A stretch of 7,781 bases of DNA from Thermoplasmata archaeon. GTDB lineage: Archaea; Thermoplasmatota; Penumbrarchaeia; Penumbrarchaeales; Penumbrarchaeaceae. Every line of letters begins with the position of its first letter. Position 1 is the first letter of the stretch. A program made the position numbers and the translations under genes. The notes beneath the pieces are model-generated. The model was not told the origin of the DNA, searched no databases, and saw only the letters and a list, made by a program, of their open reading frames with translations. The stretch lies in the NCBI GenBank assembly GCA_023145185.1, contig JAGLEG010000205.1:1-7781 (forward strand). Direction: 5' to 3'. Below are positions 1 to 6,421 of the stretch, in pieces.

Positions 1-407
1 GTCACCTCTGATATGAATATCCTGTTCAGAAGGATCACCCCATTTACCAGGCTCCAGTGGCCTGCGAATATGCTGTAGTAGGGATACTCTCCTTCCTTCA
101 CAGCTCCAAAAAGGTCCAGAAACCTCTTGAAGGATGCCGACACGAGCATAAGGCAGATCCCGAACAGGCAGTATGACAGGGCGAACGCGAAGGAGAGGAA
201 GAGAATGTCAAGAGCCCAGTGCGGCGTCAGGCCGTCGTATATGGTGAAAACCCATCTCATGACGAGGATGGGCGGAAACAGCGCAAGGGCAAGTATGATG
301 GATATCAGCATGAAGTTGGGTATCCACGATATCTTTGAGAGGGCAAGCATCACCGGGGGAACCCTGGCGGACCGCATGTCCAGATGGTCAGTCATATCAG
401 ATCTCAT
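1..407 (-). CDS. Polytopic membrane protein, 5' part only (runs off left edge)
   Basis: Open minus-strand frame of 135 codons that continues past position 1, so the C-terminus is missing. An in-frame ATG also lies at 419, but the ATG at 407 is preferred because GGAGGT (positions 417-412) sits 4 bases before it, whereas no such site precedes 419. The N-terminus is short and polar. Two hydrophobic segments follow, about residues 30-58 (with a central PP) and 65-91. Then comes a soluble-looking stretch, about residues 92-131, with FKRFLDLF, KEGEYPYYS and HWSLVN. That last pattern loosely recalls the membrane-proximal segment before the left-handed beta-helix of hexapeptide-repeat acyltransferases and Pls/PosA-type proteins, but no hexapeptide repeats lie inside the window, so this is only a guess. 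The start lies 28 bp after the stop of the helical-repeat gene on the same strand, so the two are probably co-transcribed. Confidence 0.72.
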   Translation of the reverse strand, partial: MRSDMTDHLDMRSARVPPVMLALSKISWIPNFMLISIILALALFPPILVMRWVFTIYDGLTPHWALDILFLSFAFALSYCLFGICLMLVSASFKRFLDLFGAVKEGEYPYYSIFAGHWSLVNGVILLNRIFISEV

Positions 408-411
408 GGGA

Positions 412-417
412 ACCTCC
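412..417 (-). promoter_or_regulatory. Shine-Dalgarno site deciding the start of the left-edge membrane protein
   Basis: Read on the minus strand the bases are GGAGGT, followed by four bases and the ATG at 407. The site overlaps the alternative upstream ATG at 419, whose own upstream bases hold no comparable motif. This argues that translation begins at 407 rather than 419 and shortens the protein by four residues. Confidence 0.6.
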
Positions 418-435
418 ATCAAGAGCGGTCAAAGC

Positions 436-3252
436 CTACTCTTCCTGGGCGCGTCTGTAGCACACCAGGCTGGTATCGTAAGCTCTCTGGTAATCCCGAC
501 TGGCAACGAGCTTCATGATGACCTCCAGGTCCCGCTTACACCCCTCGCCGCCACTGCGACTGGATGCCATCACCTTCTTGATCTTGGGGATCAGTTCGAA
601 CAGTTTCTTGCGCGCCTCCTCGGGAGTAAGGTCCTTCTGGAGAGAGGTCAACCTCTCTACCTCCTCTATGGTCGACCTACTCTGAGGACGTGGAGCGGCC
701 CCTGTTGAGGTCGCCTGGATCAAGGTATATATCTCACCCTCCAGGCCCTCAAGGCCCACTTCGGCCGTCACCACATCCAGTGAATCGATATTCTCCCTTA
801 CCTTGTTTACCTTATTGGGCAGTTCACCAACAGAGACCCCATTGGATATCAGTCGGGATATTTTGCCCTCCTGTGCCAGAAGCCGCCCCCGAAGTCGATC
901 CAGAACCTCCAACACGCCCTTGCGCTTGGTGATCTCGCCCTCCAGTTGGGGTATCTTGCTGATAACTTCCCCCGCCGCACCCTCGATGTCACCCGCATCC
1001 AGCTTGATCCTCGCCTTGGTGTGAGAGGTCTTGTAGTCCGCTATCGACAGGCCGATCGATCTCGCCTCCCTGATCTTGCCCATCAGGTCCTCCATCTGAA
1101 CCTCTGCCCTCCTGAGCGTAAGTTGGCCCTCCAGCTCCACCTTGATGGAGGCCAGTTTCTCCAGGGCACCATTATATTTGTCCTCATGCGTAAGCTCAGT
1201 AGCTTCGCTTATGCGCTTCTCAACCTCCTCAAGTGGAAGCGATAGGCTGGATCCCTCTGTCATGAGGTTCCTTATCTGCCGCTCAAGCATCGAGAACACC
1301 CTGGTGTTCAGCTCGATGTCAAGCTCGACCTGGACCCTGGTGACCAGGTCCAGGGCCTCATCGATCTTCCCTTTATCCATAAGATGATCAGCAGCTGTAA
1401 GGCGCTCCCTGTACGGGGCCACATCCACGATGACGCCCTCGGCCTCCTTAATGGTCTGTGCGATAAGGTCCAGGCTCTCCCTCAGGATGTCCGAGATCCT
1501 GATCCCGATCAATTCCGCCCTCAGTTTCCCAGCCTCCGACACCGCCTCAGCGAAGTTGCGTTGGGTATACGTGAGCTTGACCTCATCGAACTTCTTCTCC
1601 AGTTCAATGACATCCTTACCCTCGTTCTTGAGAGCCCGCAGATCGTTCAGGATAGGTATGAGAAGCTGTTGATATTCCACTTTAAGCTCCTCAAGTCTAA
1701 GGAAACCCACCCTTTCTCTTGCTTTGGCAAGGGCGCCTTCCATTTCGGTGAACTCACCGCCTGCCATGGCTGCCTGCACCTCATCAAGCGCCTCCCTTAC
1801 CGGAGAAATATCCACTCCGCCAGCCTCCATCTCCGAGAGCTGCTGCTCTATCTCGGAGATCTGGGCCTGAGCCTGAGCGGTCTTTTTCCTTCCCTTCAAC
1901 TTATCGGTGGCGGCTATGGCCTTGTTAAGAAGGTCCTGGGCACCTTCCAGTTTTCCATCATCCACCAAACCCTTTGCCCGGTCCAGGATCTTGAGCACGG
2001 GAGAGGGGTCGATATATGGGTCCCTGAGGCCCTCTGCGCGCGCATTCTCTTTTGAGATCGATCCGTTCAAGTTCAATATCCAGTTCTCCTCGCTAACGGC
2101 CACCGCCCTCGCGGCTGCGTCGAGCAGCAGGTCGACCATGCTCATGGCCTTGTCGATCTCCTCCTCGGAGGTGGTGATCACCTGCTCCTTCTCCTTGATC
2201 AATTTGAGATAGGTGGGGGAATCCTTTCCCTCGATCGAACCCGCCCTCGCTATGAGCGGTTCCACGGATATCAGTATCGTCTCCAGTTTCTTCAGCCCCT
2301 CCGAGTTGATCTCCGATCTGATCCTCTTCAGGAGGTCCCTGGCACCCTCGTCCACCTGGGACGGGTCGCCCTCGGTCGCCCTGAGCGTTTCAAGCTCCTG
2401 GCGAAATGGACCGTATACCTCTTCTTTTGTCTCATTGAGGATGGCATCGATATCCCCAAATCTCTTTTCAATGCCTTCCCTTACCTTCTCGTTGACCTTC
2501 TCGATGTCCGCCTCAAGCTCCTTCTTCATGGACTCAGCGTCTGAGGTTGCCTTCTCAATGCCCTCACTATCGAACCCTTCAATGCCCTCTGCCAAGACAT
2601 TTACTCTCTCCACGACCCCGGATAGGTCTTTCTCAGGGTCCGCCCTGGAAAGAAGCTCGATCCAATCATTGATCCCGTTGATAATATCGACCAATCCCGA
2701 GACCTTCTGCTGCTGATCAAGTTCATCTATCCAGCTCAGAGTGGGCTCGAAATAAGAATCGAACATGTTCTGATCCCTATCGTTGATCGCTTTTTGAAGC
2801 TGTCCTACGTGATCTGCGATCGGTTTTATGTCCGCTCCCTTCCCCCTGGCATATCTCAATCTCTTCTTGAGGGACTGGATCTTCTCCTTGCAGGCCTCCT
2901 CGTCGAATTCCATCTTATCGCTATGTGGTGGATCAACGGCTTCCGGCTCTTTTGGAGCTACTATCTCGATGGCCCGTTCCTCGCTCTTTTCTGGCTCCGC
3001 ACCTTTTTTTGGCTTTGCCACCCTACGAGCCCTGCCACCGGTCTTCTTTTTTTCCAGCCGGGATATCACGCCTTCGAGCTTCTTCATCGGGGCCGTGAGC
3101 TTATCCACGCCGTTCTCAAGGGGAATGTTCTTGAGTTTTTCAAGCGCCAATCTGACCTTGGATACGTCGGCCCCTCCGGATTCAAGGTCGTTCACTCGAC
3201 CCTCAAGCTGCATCAGCTGATCCTTTAGCTCACTATTATCCCCTTCGAACAT
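436..3252 (-). CDS. Large cytoplasmic helical-repeat/coiled-coil protein, 938 residues, function unknown
   Basis: Complete frame from ATG (3252-3250) to TAG (438-436), preceded by GGTGATGAGGG at 3269-3259. There is no signal peptide or membrane helix, so it should be cytoplasmic. The composition is overwhelmingly helical (Glu, Lys, Leu, Ala, Arg), with few aromatics and only three Cys (121, 905, 931). Residues 1-65 and 116-400 form heptad-like helices, separated by a charged linker (66-115) that is basic first (GGRARRVAKPKKG) and then Glu/Pro-rich. The C-terminal half (about 410-845) is built of helical units whose turns recur every 62-71 residues: GVDISPV at 479, GKDVIEL at 545, the turn near 606, GSSLSLPL near 667, GLSIADY at 734 and GVSVGEL at 805. 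Most are followed by a G/D-[KDE]-[IFY]-x-[EG]-A type turn. Similar motifs at 28 (GADVS) and 140 (ADIKP) suggest degenerate N-terminal copies. A Pro/Ser-rich break (851-860) precedes a final helical segment of about 78 residues. No catalytic motif or nucleotide-binding loop is visible; it is not an SMC or Rad50-type ATPase. A scaffold or cytoskeleton-like role is possible but unproven. Confidence 0.9.
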   Translation of the reverse strand: MFEGDNSELKDQLMQLEGRVNDLESGGADVSKVRLALEKLKNIPLENGVDKLTAPMKKLEGVISRLEKKKTGGRARRVAKPKKGAEPEKSEERAIEIVAPKEPEAVDPPHSDKMEFDEEACKEKIQSLKKRLRYARGKGADIKPIADHVGQLQKAINDRDQNMFDSYFEPTLSWIDELDQQQKVSGLVDIINGINDWIELLSRADPEKDLSGVVERVNVLAEGIEGFDSEGIEKATSDAESMKKELEADIEKVNEKVREGIEKRFGDIDAILNETKEEVYGPFRQELETLRATEGDPSQVDEGARDLLKRIRSEINSEGLKKLETILISVEPLIARAGSIEGKDSPTYLKLIKEKEQVITTSEEEIDKAMSMVDLLLDAAARAVAVSEENWILNLNGSISKENARAEGLRDPYIDPSPVLKILDRAKGLVDDGKLEGAQDLLNKAIAATDKLKGRKKTAQAQAQISEIEQQLSEMEAGGVDISPVREALDEVQAAMAGGEFTEMEGALAKARERVGFLRLEELKVEYQQLLIPILNDLRALKNEGKDVIELEKKFDEVKLTYTQRNFAEAVSEAGKLRAELIGIRISDILRESLDLIAQTIKEAEGVIVDVAPYRERLTAADHLMDKGKIDEALDLVTRVQVELDIELNTRVFSMLERQIRNLMTEGSSLSLPLEEVEKRISEATELTHEDKYNGALEKLASIKVELEGQLTLRRAEVQMEDLMGKIREARSIGLSIADYKTSHTKARIKLDAGDIEGAAGEVISKIPQLEGEITKRKGVLEVLDRLRGRLLAQEGKISRLISNGVSVGELPNKVNKVRENIDSLDVVTAEVGLEGLEGEIYTLIQATSTGAAPRPQSRSTIEEVERLTSLQKDLTPEEARKKLFELIPKIKKVMASSRSGGEGCKRDLEVIMKLVASRDYQRAYDTSLVCYRRAQEE

Positions 3253-3258
3253 GACATT

Positions 3259-3269
3259 CCCTCATCACC
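3259..3269 (-). promoter_or_regulatory. Ribosome binding site of the 938-residue helical-repeat gene
   Basis: The minus strand reads GGTGATGAGGG and then six bases before the ATG at 3252. It contains two partly overlapping matches to the anti-Shine-Dalgarno complement (GGTGAT and GAGGG), of which the second has the better spacing. It supports the ATG at 3252 as the start. Confidence 0.55.
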
Positions 3270-3275
3270 GGGCCG

Positions 3276-3282
3276 TTTTATA
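3276..3282 (-). promoter_or_regulatory. Proximal TATA-like element upstream of the helical-repeat gene
   Basis: The minus strand reads TATAAAA, ending 23 bases before the start codon. If TBP used it, transcription would begin at about 3253, giving an almost leaderless mRNA and leaving out the Shine-Dalgarno site. It competes with the distal element at 3331-3344; which one is used cannot be decided from the sequence. Confidence 0.3.
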
Positions 3283-3330
3283 GCACATGCTAAGCAAAAC
3301 TGACCTCTCAATTTCGATATTTCCTACTAC

Positions 3331-3344
3331 TTATATAATATATA
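3331..3344 (-). promoter_or_regulatory. Distal TATA-box candidate for the helical-repeat/membrane protein operon
   Basis: The minus strand reads TATATATTATATAA in the 143-bp spacer between the 921-residue surface-protein gene and the helical-repeat gene. A start about 25 bases downstream (near 3310) would give a leader of roughly 55-60 nt that keeps the Shine-Dalgarno site at 3259-3269, so this is the favoured promoter. No T-run terminator is evident after the upstream gene, so some read-through from it is also possible. Confidence 0.45.
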
Positions 3345-3395
3345 CCATTGAAAGGGGTTCTACATCAACGGATGAGGTCTATGATAGGTAGAGAT

Positions 3396-6161
3396 CTATT
3401 TTTTTTCATCTTCCCCATCGTTTGGCCCTATCTTCGTCTCCGTGATATGCTGGGTGTCCTGAATGTCGCCCCCCAGGCCTGGCTTTGGCAGTGACCCGAT
3501 AACCTCTCCTTTCGTATCGTTGTAATCCTCTGGGGGTTTCGAGCCGTAGAGCTCCTCGAAGGAGACCACCTCTATCTCCTTCTTCGCCTCCTTGCCGAAC
3601 AGGTCTTTCCCACCCTCCTTCATATCGTCCACGTACTCCTGGAACTCCTTCTCCTTCTGCGTCTTCTCCTTTCGGAGCTTGATAACGAAATAGGCAGATA
3701 CTCCTCCCAGGACCAGGATGCCAAGCAGCATGGCGATGAGCACAGGCCAGTTCTTTGATATGTCTCCCTCTCCGAACGGGGAGGAGCCGTCCCCGGAAGA
3801 GGTCACATCGGATGCGAGTACACCAACCTCCAGGGCACCCTCACCTGCCGAGTCCGAGAGGACATATCTCTCTGCGAGCCCCTTGTTCTCGTAATATGTT
3901 GTCGTGTGGGAGACCACGGCAAATAGCGAAAAATCATCCGCACTCAAGGGATACTCCATACCGTTTTGGTTCAGCTCTGAAAAGGGTATTATGAACACCA
4001 ACGTGTTCAATCCGGTCAATGCACCATGGCTTCTGTTGTCAAGCGACCCATAATATCCCCTCTGGGCATATATCTCCTCGCTGGATGGGAGCCTGCTGGG
4101 TATGGTGTCCCAGCTTGATACGTTCTTCAGATCTGGATCTATCTCCGAATGGTCATTGGAAAGGATGAATACCTCATAGGAATAGCTCCCGTCGGCCTCT
4201 ATGGAATGAGAGACCTTAAGTGAGATCTCCAGAGTGTTCACCCTTCTCAAACAGGAGATGCTTATGATGTCCACACCGTATACCTCTGTGGTGAAGACCG
4301 TGAAATCCCTCTGATCATCCTTGTCCAGCTTCCAGGCCTCGTGGAACTTTACCACATCCTTCAGTGGGTCAGATATCACTTTGCTCAGGTCGCCCACCGC
4401 TATGTCCTCCGGGCTCTGAACGAAAGCTTTCAAGGTGGCCTTCGATGTCAGATAGCCATCAGATACTGTCAGGGTGATCACCCTGTCACCACTCTTGTCT
4501 CCCGGATAGGCGTGGACCACAGTGCTCCCCGTCAAGGTTGTCCCGTCTCCCATCTCCCAGGTGTAGGTGAGATCGTCCCCATCAGGATCGGGGCCAACGA
4601 TACACTCCAGCTCCAGCTCCTCATCTGGCATCAGGTCCGTGTGGTTTCCCCTGATGATAGTAATGGATGGTTGAGGAGGCACCTCGTTCACCGGCTCAAC
4701 GGTCACTGAGATGTTCACGGTGTCCGTTCCCATGTTCGGGTCCTTGAGAACGAGGCTCATGAAGTAGGTACCTACATCCTGCTGAATGGGAGAGATGGAG
4801 ATCGTCCCGTTATCACGGTTCACATCGAGGAAGGAGATGGACTCGTTGGTTTCGAATGTGAGCATCTCGATCGGGTCATCAACGTCCGAATAGACGACCT
4901 CATAGCTCTTTAGGATATCCTCATCGATCCCTATGGCAAATGAACCCCCGTGGACCTCGATCCCCCCCAGAAATGATATCAGCGGCAGGTCGTTCACGGA
5001 CCGGACGGTGATATCAATGGTGTCCGATACCGAGCCATCCCTGTCGTAGGCCTCGAATTCCAGGGTCTCGATCCCATTCCAGTTCGGCTCGGGAACGAAG
5101 CTCACCTCCACCCAGAGGATCAGGCTTCCAAGTGTGATGTTCTGAACGTTGACCGTCACGTGCTCGGGGGTAGATAGATGCAGGAACTGTATAGGGTCTC
5201 CGTTCTCCTCAAAGAAATGGCGGGTGAGATTCAGTATGGGGATGGTATCCTCTGCCTGATCCTCATCCATGATGATCCCTCCGGACCAGGGGTCAGCTGG
5301 ATCCACTTCGGGAATGGTGTTGAATGACCAGATCTCCGCGTGGAGAACATACATCGCGTAGAAATTATCACTGTAATCCACGGATCCATCAAGCGGGTAG
5401 AAAACCCTGACATTCAGGGTGACGGTCTGACTCCCCTCGTTCCTGTACTCTATTATCCCGTATGGGTCCGACTCGTCCATGATCGAGAGGTCCACGCTCT
5501 GCAGCTGGACCTTGAGCGGGCTTGCTGACTGAAAGTCCAGCTCCAGCCCCATTTCGGGCTCAAGAACGAACTGCATGAAATCCACGATATCAAGAACCGG
5601 GTTCAATGTGGTGGAGAACTTGGATGTGGTATCATATACCTGAGACCCGGGGTCGTTGTTCTTGTCATATCCTCCAGATGGAGGGGAGTTATCGTATGTC
5701 TGGTCCCCTCCCAGCATTATGAGGTAAGAGGAGGTCTGCCCCCTTGGGTTTGTCTCCACCTTGATGTAGTAATCCCCCGTGTAGGGAATGACAAAATCGA
5801 TCTGCGACCTGGATTGAGAGGTGTCCAGTGTGGCGAAAAGAAGCTGATTGGGATCATATATGTACGCCTTCAATTCGGCTCCCGAATCCTTGATCAAGGC
5901 AATGGTGACCCTCTCCCCGTTCCTCTGATAGTGGAGGTTGTCGCTCTCGCGGTTAACCAGTTTGAAATAATCATCCGTGTCCTCGCTCGTCAGATCCCCT
6001 TCTATAGGATCCACGGAGATCTCTGCTATCTCCTGCGCGGTGCTGAAATCATCGTTCCCATCCTCATCCCTCGTCGGTTCCGCTGACGAGGAGTTGTTCA
6101 CCAGAACCGGCATGAGGAGCAGTAATAATGAAAGGAATATGGCTGTCTTGGAATATCTCAT
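3396..6161 (-). CDS. Secreted, C-terminally membrane-anchored surface protein: PPC, cadherin-like, PKD and DOMON/CBM9-like domains, 921 residues
   Basis: Complete frame with GGTGAT three bases before the ATG. Residues 1-27 are a signal peptide: MRYSK, a Leu-rich core, then a likely cut near SSSA/EP. Residues 36-150 match a bacterial/archaeal pre-peptidase C-terminal (PPC) domain (NDDFSTAQEI, DTDDYFKL, PYTGDYYIKVE, ending SYLIMLGG). Residues about 175-275 look like a second, diverged PPC-like beta domain. Residues 280-393 are cadherin-like (MDED, WNGIETLEFEAYDRDGS, ending SVNDLP). Residues 394-492 are a second cadherin/dystroglycan-like unit (ending PVNEVPP). Residues 498-582 are PKD-like (DPDGDDLTYTWEMGDG, ITLTVSDG). 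Residues 591-780 begin with SDPLKDVV and form a beta-rich region reminiscent of DOMON/CBM9 folds; this is a weaker call. A membrane helix (805-828) is followed by a highly charged cytoplasmic tail of about 93 residues. Several N-x-S/T sequons (for example N311, N341, N451, N483) suit N-glycosylation. No peptidase domain is present although PPC often accompanies one, so an adhesion, envelope or ligand-binding role is inferred. Confidence 0.92.
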   Translation of the reverse strand: MRYSKTAIFLSLLLLLMPVLVNNSSSAEPTRDEDGNDDFSTAQEIAEISVDPIEGDLTSEDTDDYFKLVNRESDNLHYQRNGERVTIALIKDSGAELKAYIYDPNQLLFATLDTSQSRSQIDFVIPYTGDYYIKVETNPRGQTSSYLIMLGGDQTYDNSPPSGGYDKNNDPGSQVYDTTSKFSTTLNPVLDIVDFMQFVLEPEMGLELDFQSASPLKVQLQSVDLSIMDESDPYGIIEYRNEGSQTVTLNVRVFYPLDGSVDYSDNFYAMYVLHAEIWSFNTIPEVDPADPWSGGIIMDEDQAEDTIPILNLTRHFFEENGDPIQFLHLSTPEHVTVNVQNITLGSLILWVEVSFVPEPNWNGIETLEFEAYDRDGSVSDTIDITVRSVNDLPLISFLGGIEVHGGSFAIGIDEDILKSYEVVYSDVDDPIEMLTFETNESISFLDVNRDNGTISISPIQQDVGTYFMSLVLKDPNMGTDTVNISVTVEPVNEVPPQPSITIIRGNHTDLMPDEELELECIVGPDPDGDDLTYTWEMGDGTTLTGSTVVHAYPGDKSGDRVITLTVSDGYLTSKATLKAFVQSPEDIAVGDLSKVISDPLKDVVKFHEAWKLDKDDQRDFTVFTTEVYGVDIISISCLRRVNTLEISLKVSHSIEADGSYSYEVFILSNDHSEIDPDLKNVSSWDTIPSRLPSSEEIYAQRGYYGSLDNRSHGALTGLNTLVFIIPFSELNQNGMEYPLSADDFSLFAVVSHTTTYYENKGLAERYVLSDSAGEGALEVGVLASDVTSSGDGSSPFGEGDISKNWPVLIAMLLGILVLGGVSAYFVIKLRKEKTQKEKEFQEYVDDMKEGGKDLFGKEAKKEIEVVSFEELYGSKPPEDYNDTKGEVIGSLPKPGLGGDIQDTQHITETKIGPNDGEDEKK

Positions 6162-6164
6162 ATT

Positions 6165-6170
6165 ATCACC
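6165..6170 (-). promoter_or_regulatory. Ribosome binding site of the 921-residue surface protein
   Basis: The minus strand reads GGTGAT, then three bases, then the ATG at 6161. It matches the GGTGAT part of the sequence complementary to the archaeal 16S rRNA 3' end. It supports this start, which also yields a proper signal peptide. Confidence 0.6.
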
Positions 6171-6199
6171 CTGGACGGGGGAGTTATCGCCTCCATGAT

Positions 6200-6212
6200 A
6201 TATATAAAATAT
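6200..6212 (-). promoter_or_regulatory. TATA-box promoter of the 921-residue surface-protein gene
   Basis: The minus strand reads ATATTTTATATAT, containing TTTTATATA, close to the archaeal TATA consensus. A start about 25 bases downstream would fall near 6178-6180, giving a leader of some 17-19 nt that just includes the GGTGAT ribosome site. The element is nearly symmetric; the plus strand reads TATATAAAA at 6201-6209, so it could also drive rightward transcription. No convincing purine-rich BRE is visible on either side. Confidence 0.6.
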
Positions 6213-6293
6213 CTGAAACAGAAAGAGATGATAAAAAAACAGAGCCGATAAAACGATGGCGATTTAATTTCCTGTTAGGATATAGCTTAGCTC

Positions 6294-6304
6294 TTAAATT
6301 ATAA
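6294..6304 (+). promoter_or_regulatory. TATA-like element reading rightward, upstream of the palindrome
   Basis: The plus strand reads TTAAATTATAA. If TBP bound here, transcription would begin about 25 bases downstream, directly at the palindrome at 6328-6342, and would end at the hairpin/T-run at 6361-6391. AT-rich DNA throws up such matches often, so on its own this is weak. Confidence 0.22.
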
Positions 6305-6327
6305 TGCTTCGTATGAATGTTAGGTTC

Positions 6328-6342
6328 AGATAATGATTATCT
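6328..6342. promoter_or_regulatory. 15-bp perfect palindrome, possible operator of Fur/PerR type
   Basis: AGATAATGATTATCT is a perfect 7-1-7 inverted repeat. It agrees at 13 of 15 positions with the known bacterial Fur/PerR-class box TGATAATnATTATCA; only the outermost pair differs. The one-base centre makes it a poor RNA hairpin but a good site for a dimeric regulator. It lies just downstream of the TATA-like element at 6294-6304 and about 120 bp upstream of the surface-protein promoter at 6200-6212. The regulator and its metal or redox signal are unknown, and AT-rich DNA can form such palindromes by chance. Confidence 0.35.
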
Positions 6343-6360
6343 CTTAAACATTCAAATCCT

Positions 6361-6391
6361 TGACGAGTCGAAGATTCGTCAGATTTTTTTT
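6361..6391 (+). terminator. Plus-strand hairpin and T8 run without an associated gene
   Basis: TGACGAGT (6361-6368) pairs with ATTCGTCA (6374-6381) around the loop CGAAG, giving eight pairs, followed by GA and eight T (6384-6391). One pair is G-U in plus-strand RNA (6367 with 6375) but would be a C-A mismatch in minus-strand RNA, and no T-run follows on the minus side. The structure is therefore oriented for plus-strand transcripts. It faces the minus-strand terminator at 6422-6457 across about 30 bp. Confidence 0.5.
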
Positions 6392-6421
6392 AATTTAAGT
6401 TTAAACATTGCTTAGCTTTAT

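Larger units (their letters stand above)
6233..6391 (+). ncRNA. Candidate plus-strand small RNA ending at a hairpin/T-run terminator
   Basis: No protein-coding frame of note runs through this AT-rich stretch; the longest plus-strand frame with an ATG that stays within it encodes about nine residues (6304-6333). The argument for an RNA is its right end: a plus-strand hairpin and T-run at 6361-6391 with no plus-strand gene to serve. The left end is a guess. A TATA element at 6201-6209 would start it near 6233 (about 160 nt). A second TATA-like element (TTAAATTATAA, 6294-6304) would start it near 6328 (about 65 nt). No tRNA, C/D-box or other known RNA family was recognised. Confidence 0.25.
6285..6417. 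repeat. Short dispersed direct repeats in the AT-rich intergenic region
   Basis: Three short words each occur twice: GCTTAGCT at 6285-6292 and 6410-6417, CTCTTAAA at 6291-6298 and 6341-6348, and TTAAACATT at 6344-6352 and 6401-6409. They flank the palindrome and the plus-strand hairpin. They may be protein-binding half-sites, remnants of a small duplication, or chance matches in low-complexity sequence. Confidence 0.25.

Noticed and set aside
127..708. Plus-strand frame of 193 codons at the left end
   Set aside because: It spans the antisense of two minus-strand genes and their junction, with Arg/Met/Ser-rich nonsense composition; the minus strand gives clear membrane segments and a ribosome site.
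1384..2055. Plus-strand open frame of 223 codons, antisense to the helical-repeat gene
   Set aside because: It lies wholly opposite a well-supported coiled-coil gene, has no domain or plausible composition of its own, and is the expected mirror of a Glu/Leu/Lys-rich gene.
2213..2716. Plus-strand Ser/Phe-rich open frame of 167 codons
   Set aside because: The Ser/Phe/Leu bias is the reverse complement of Glu/Lys/Arg codons in the real gene; there is no ribosome site or recognisable motif.
436..3252. Possible SMC/Rad50-type ATPase, because of the long coiled coil
   Set aside because: There is no Walker A or B motif, no signature motif and no hinge-like domain; the helices are broken into regular short units.
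6224..6236. Possible C box (GATGATA) of a C/D-type guide RNA
   Set aside because: It matches RUGAUGA imperfectly and no D box (CUGA) lies at a suitable distance downstream.
6281..6362. tRNA-like words (TAGCTTAGC, GGTTCAGAT, TTCAAATCC) in the intergenic region
   Set aside because: They do not fold into a cloverleaf: no acceptor stem, anticodon arm or correctly spaced T-arm could be built.
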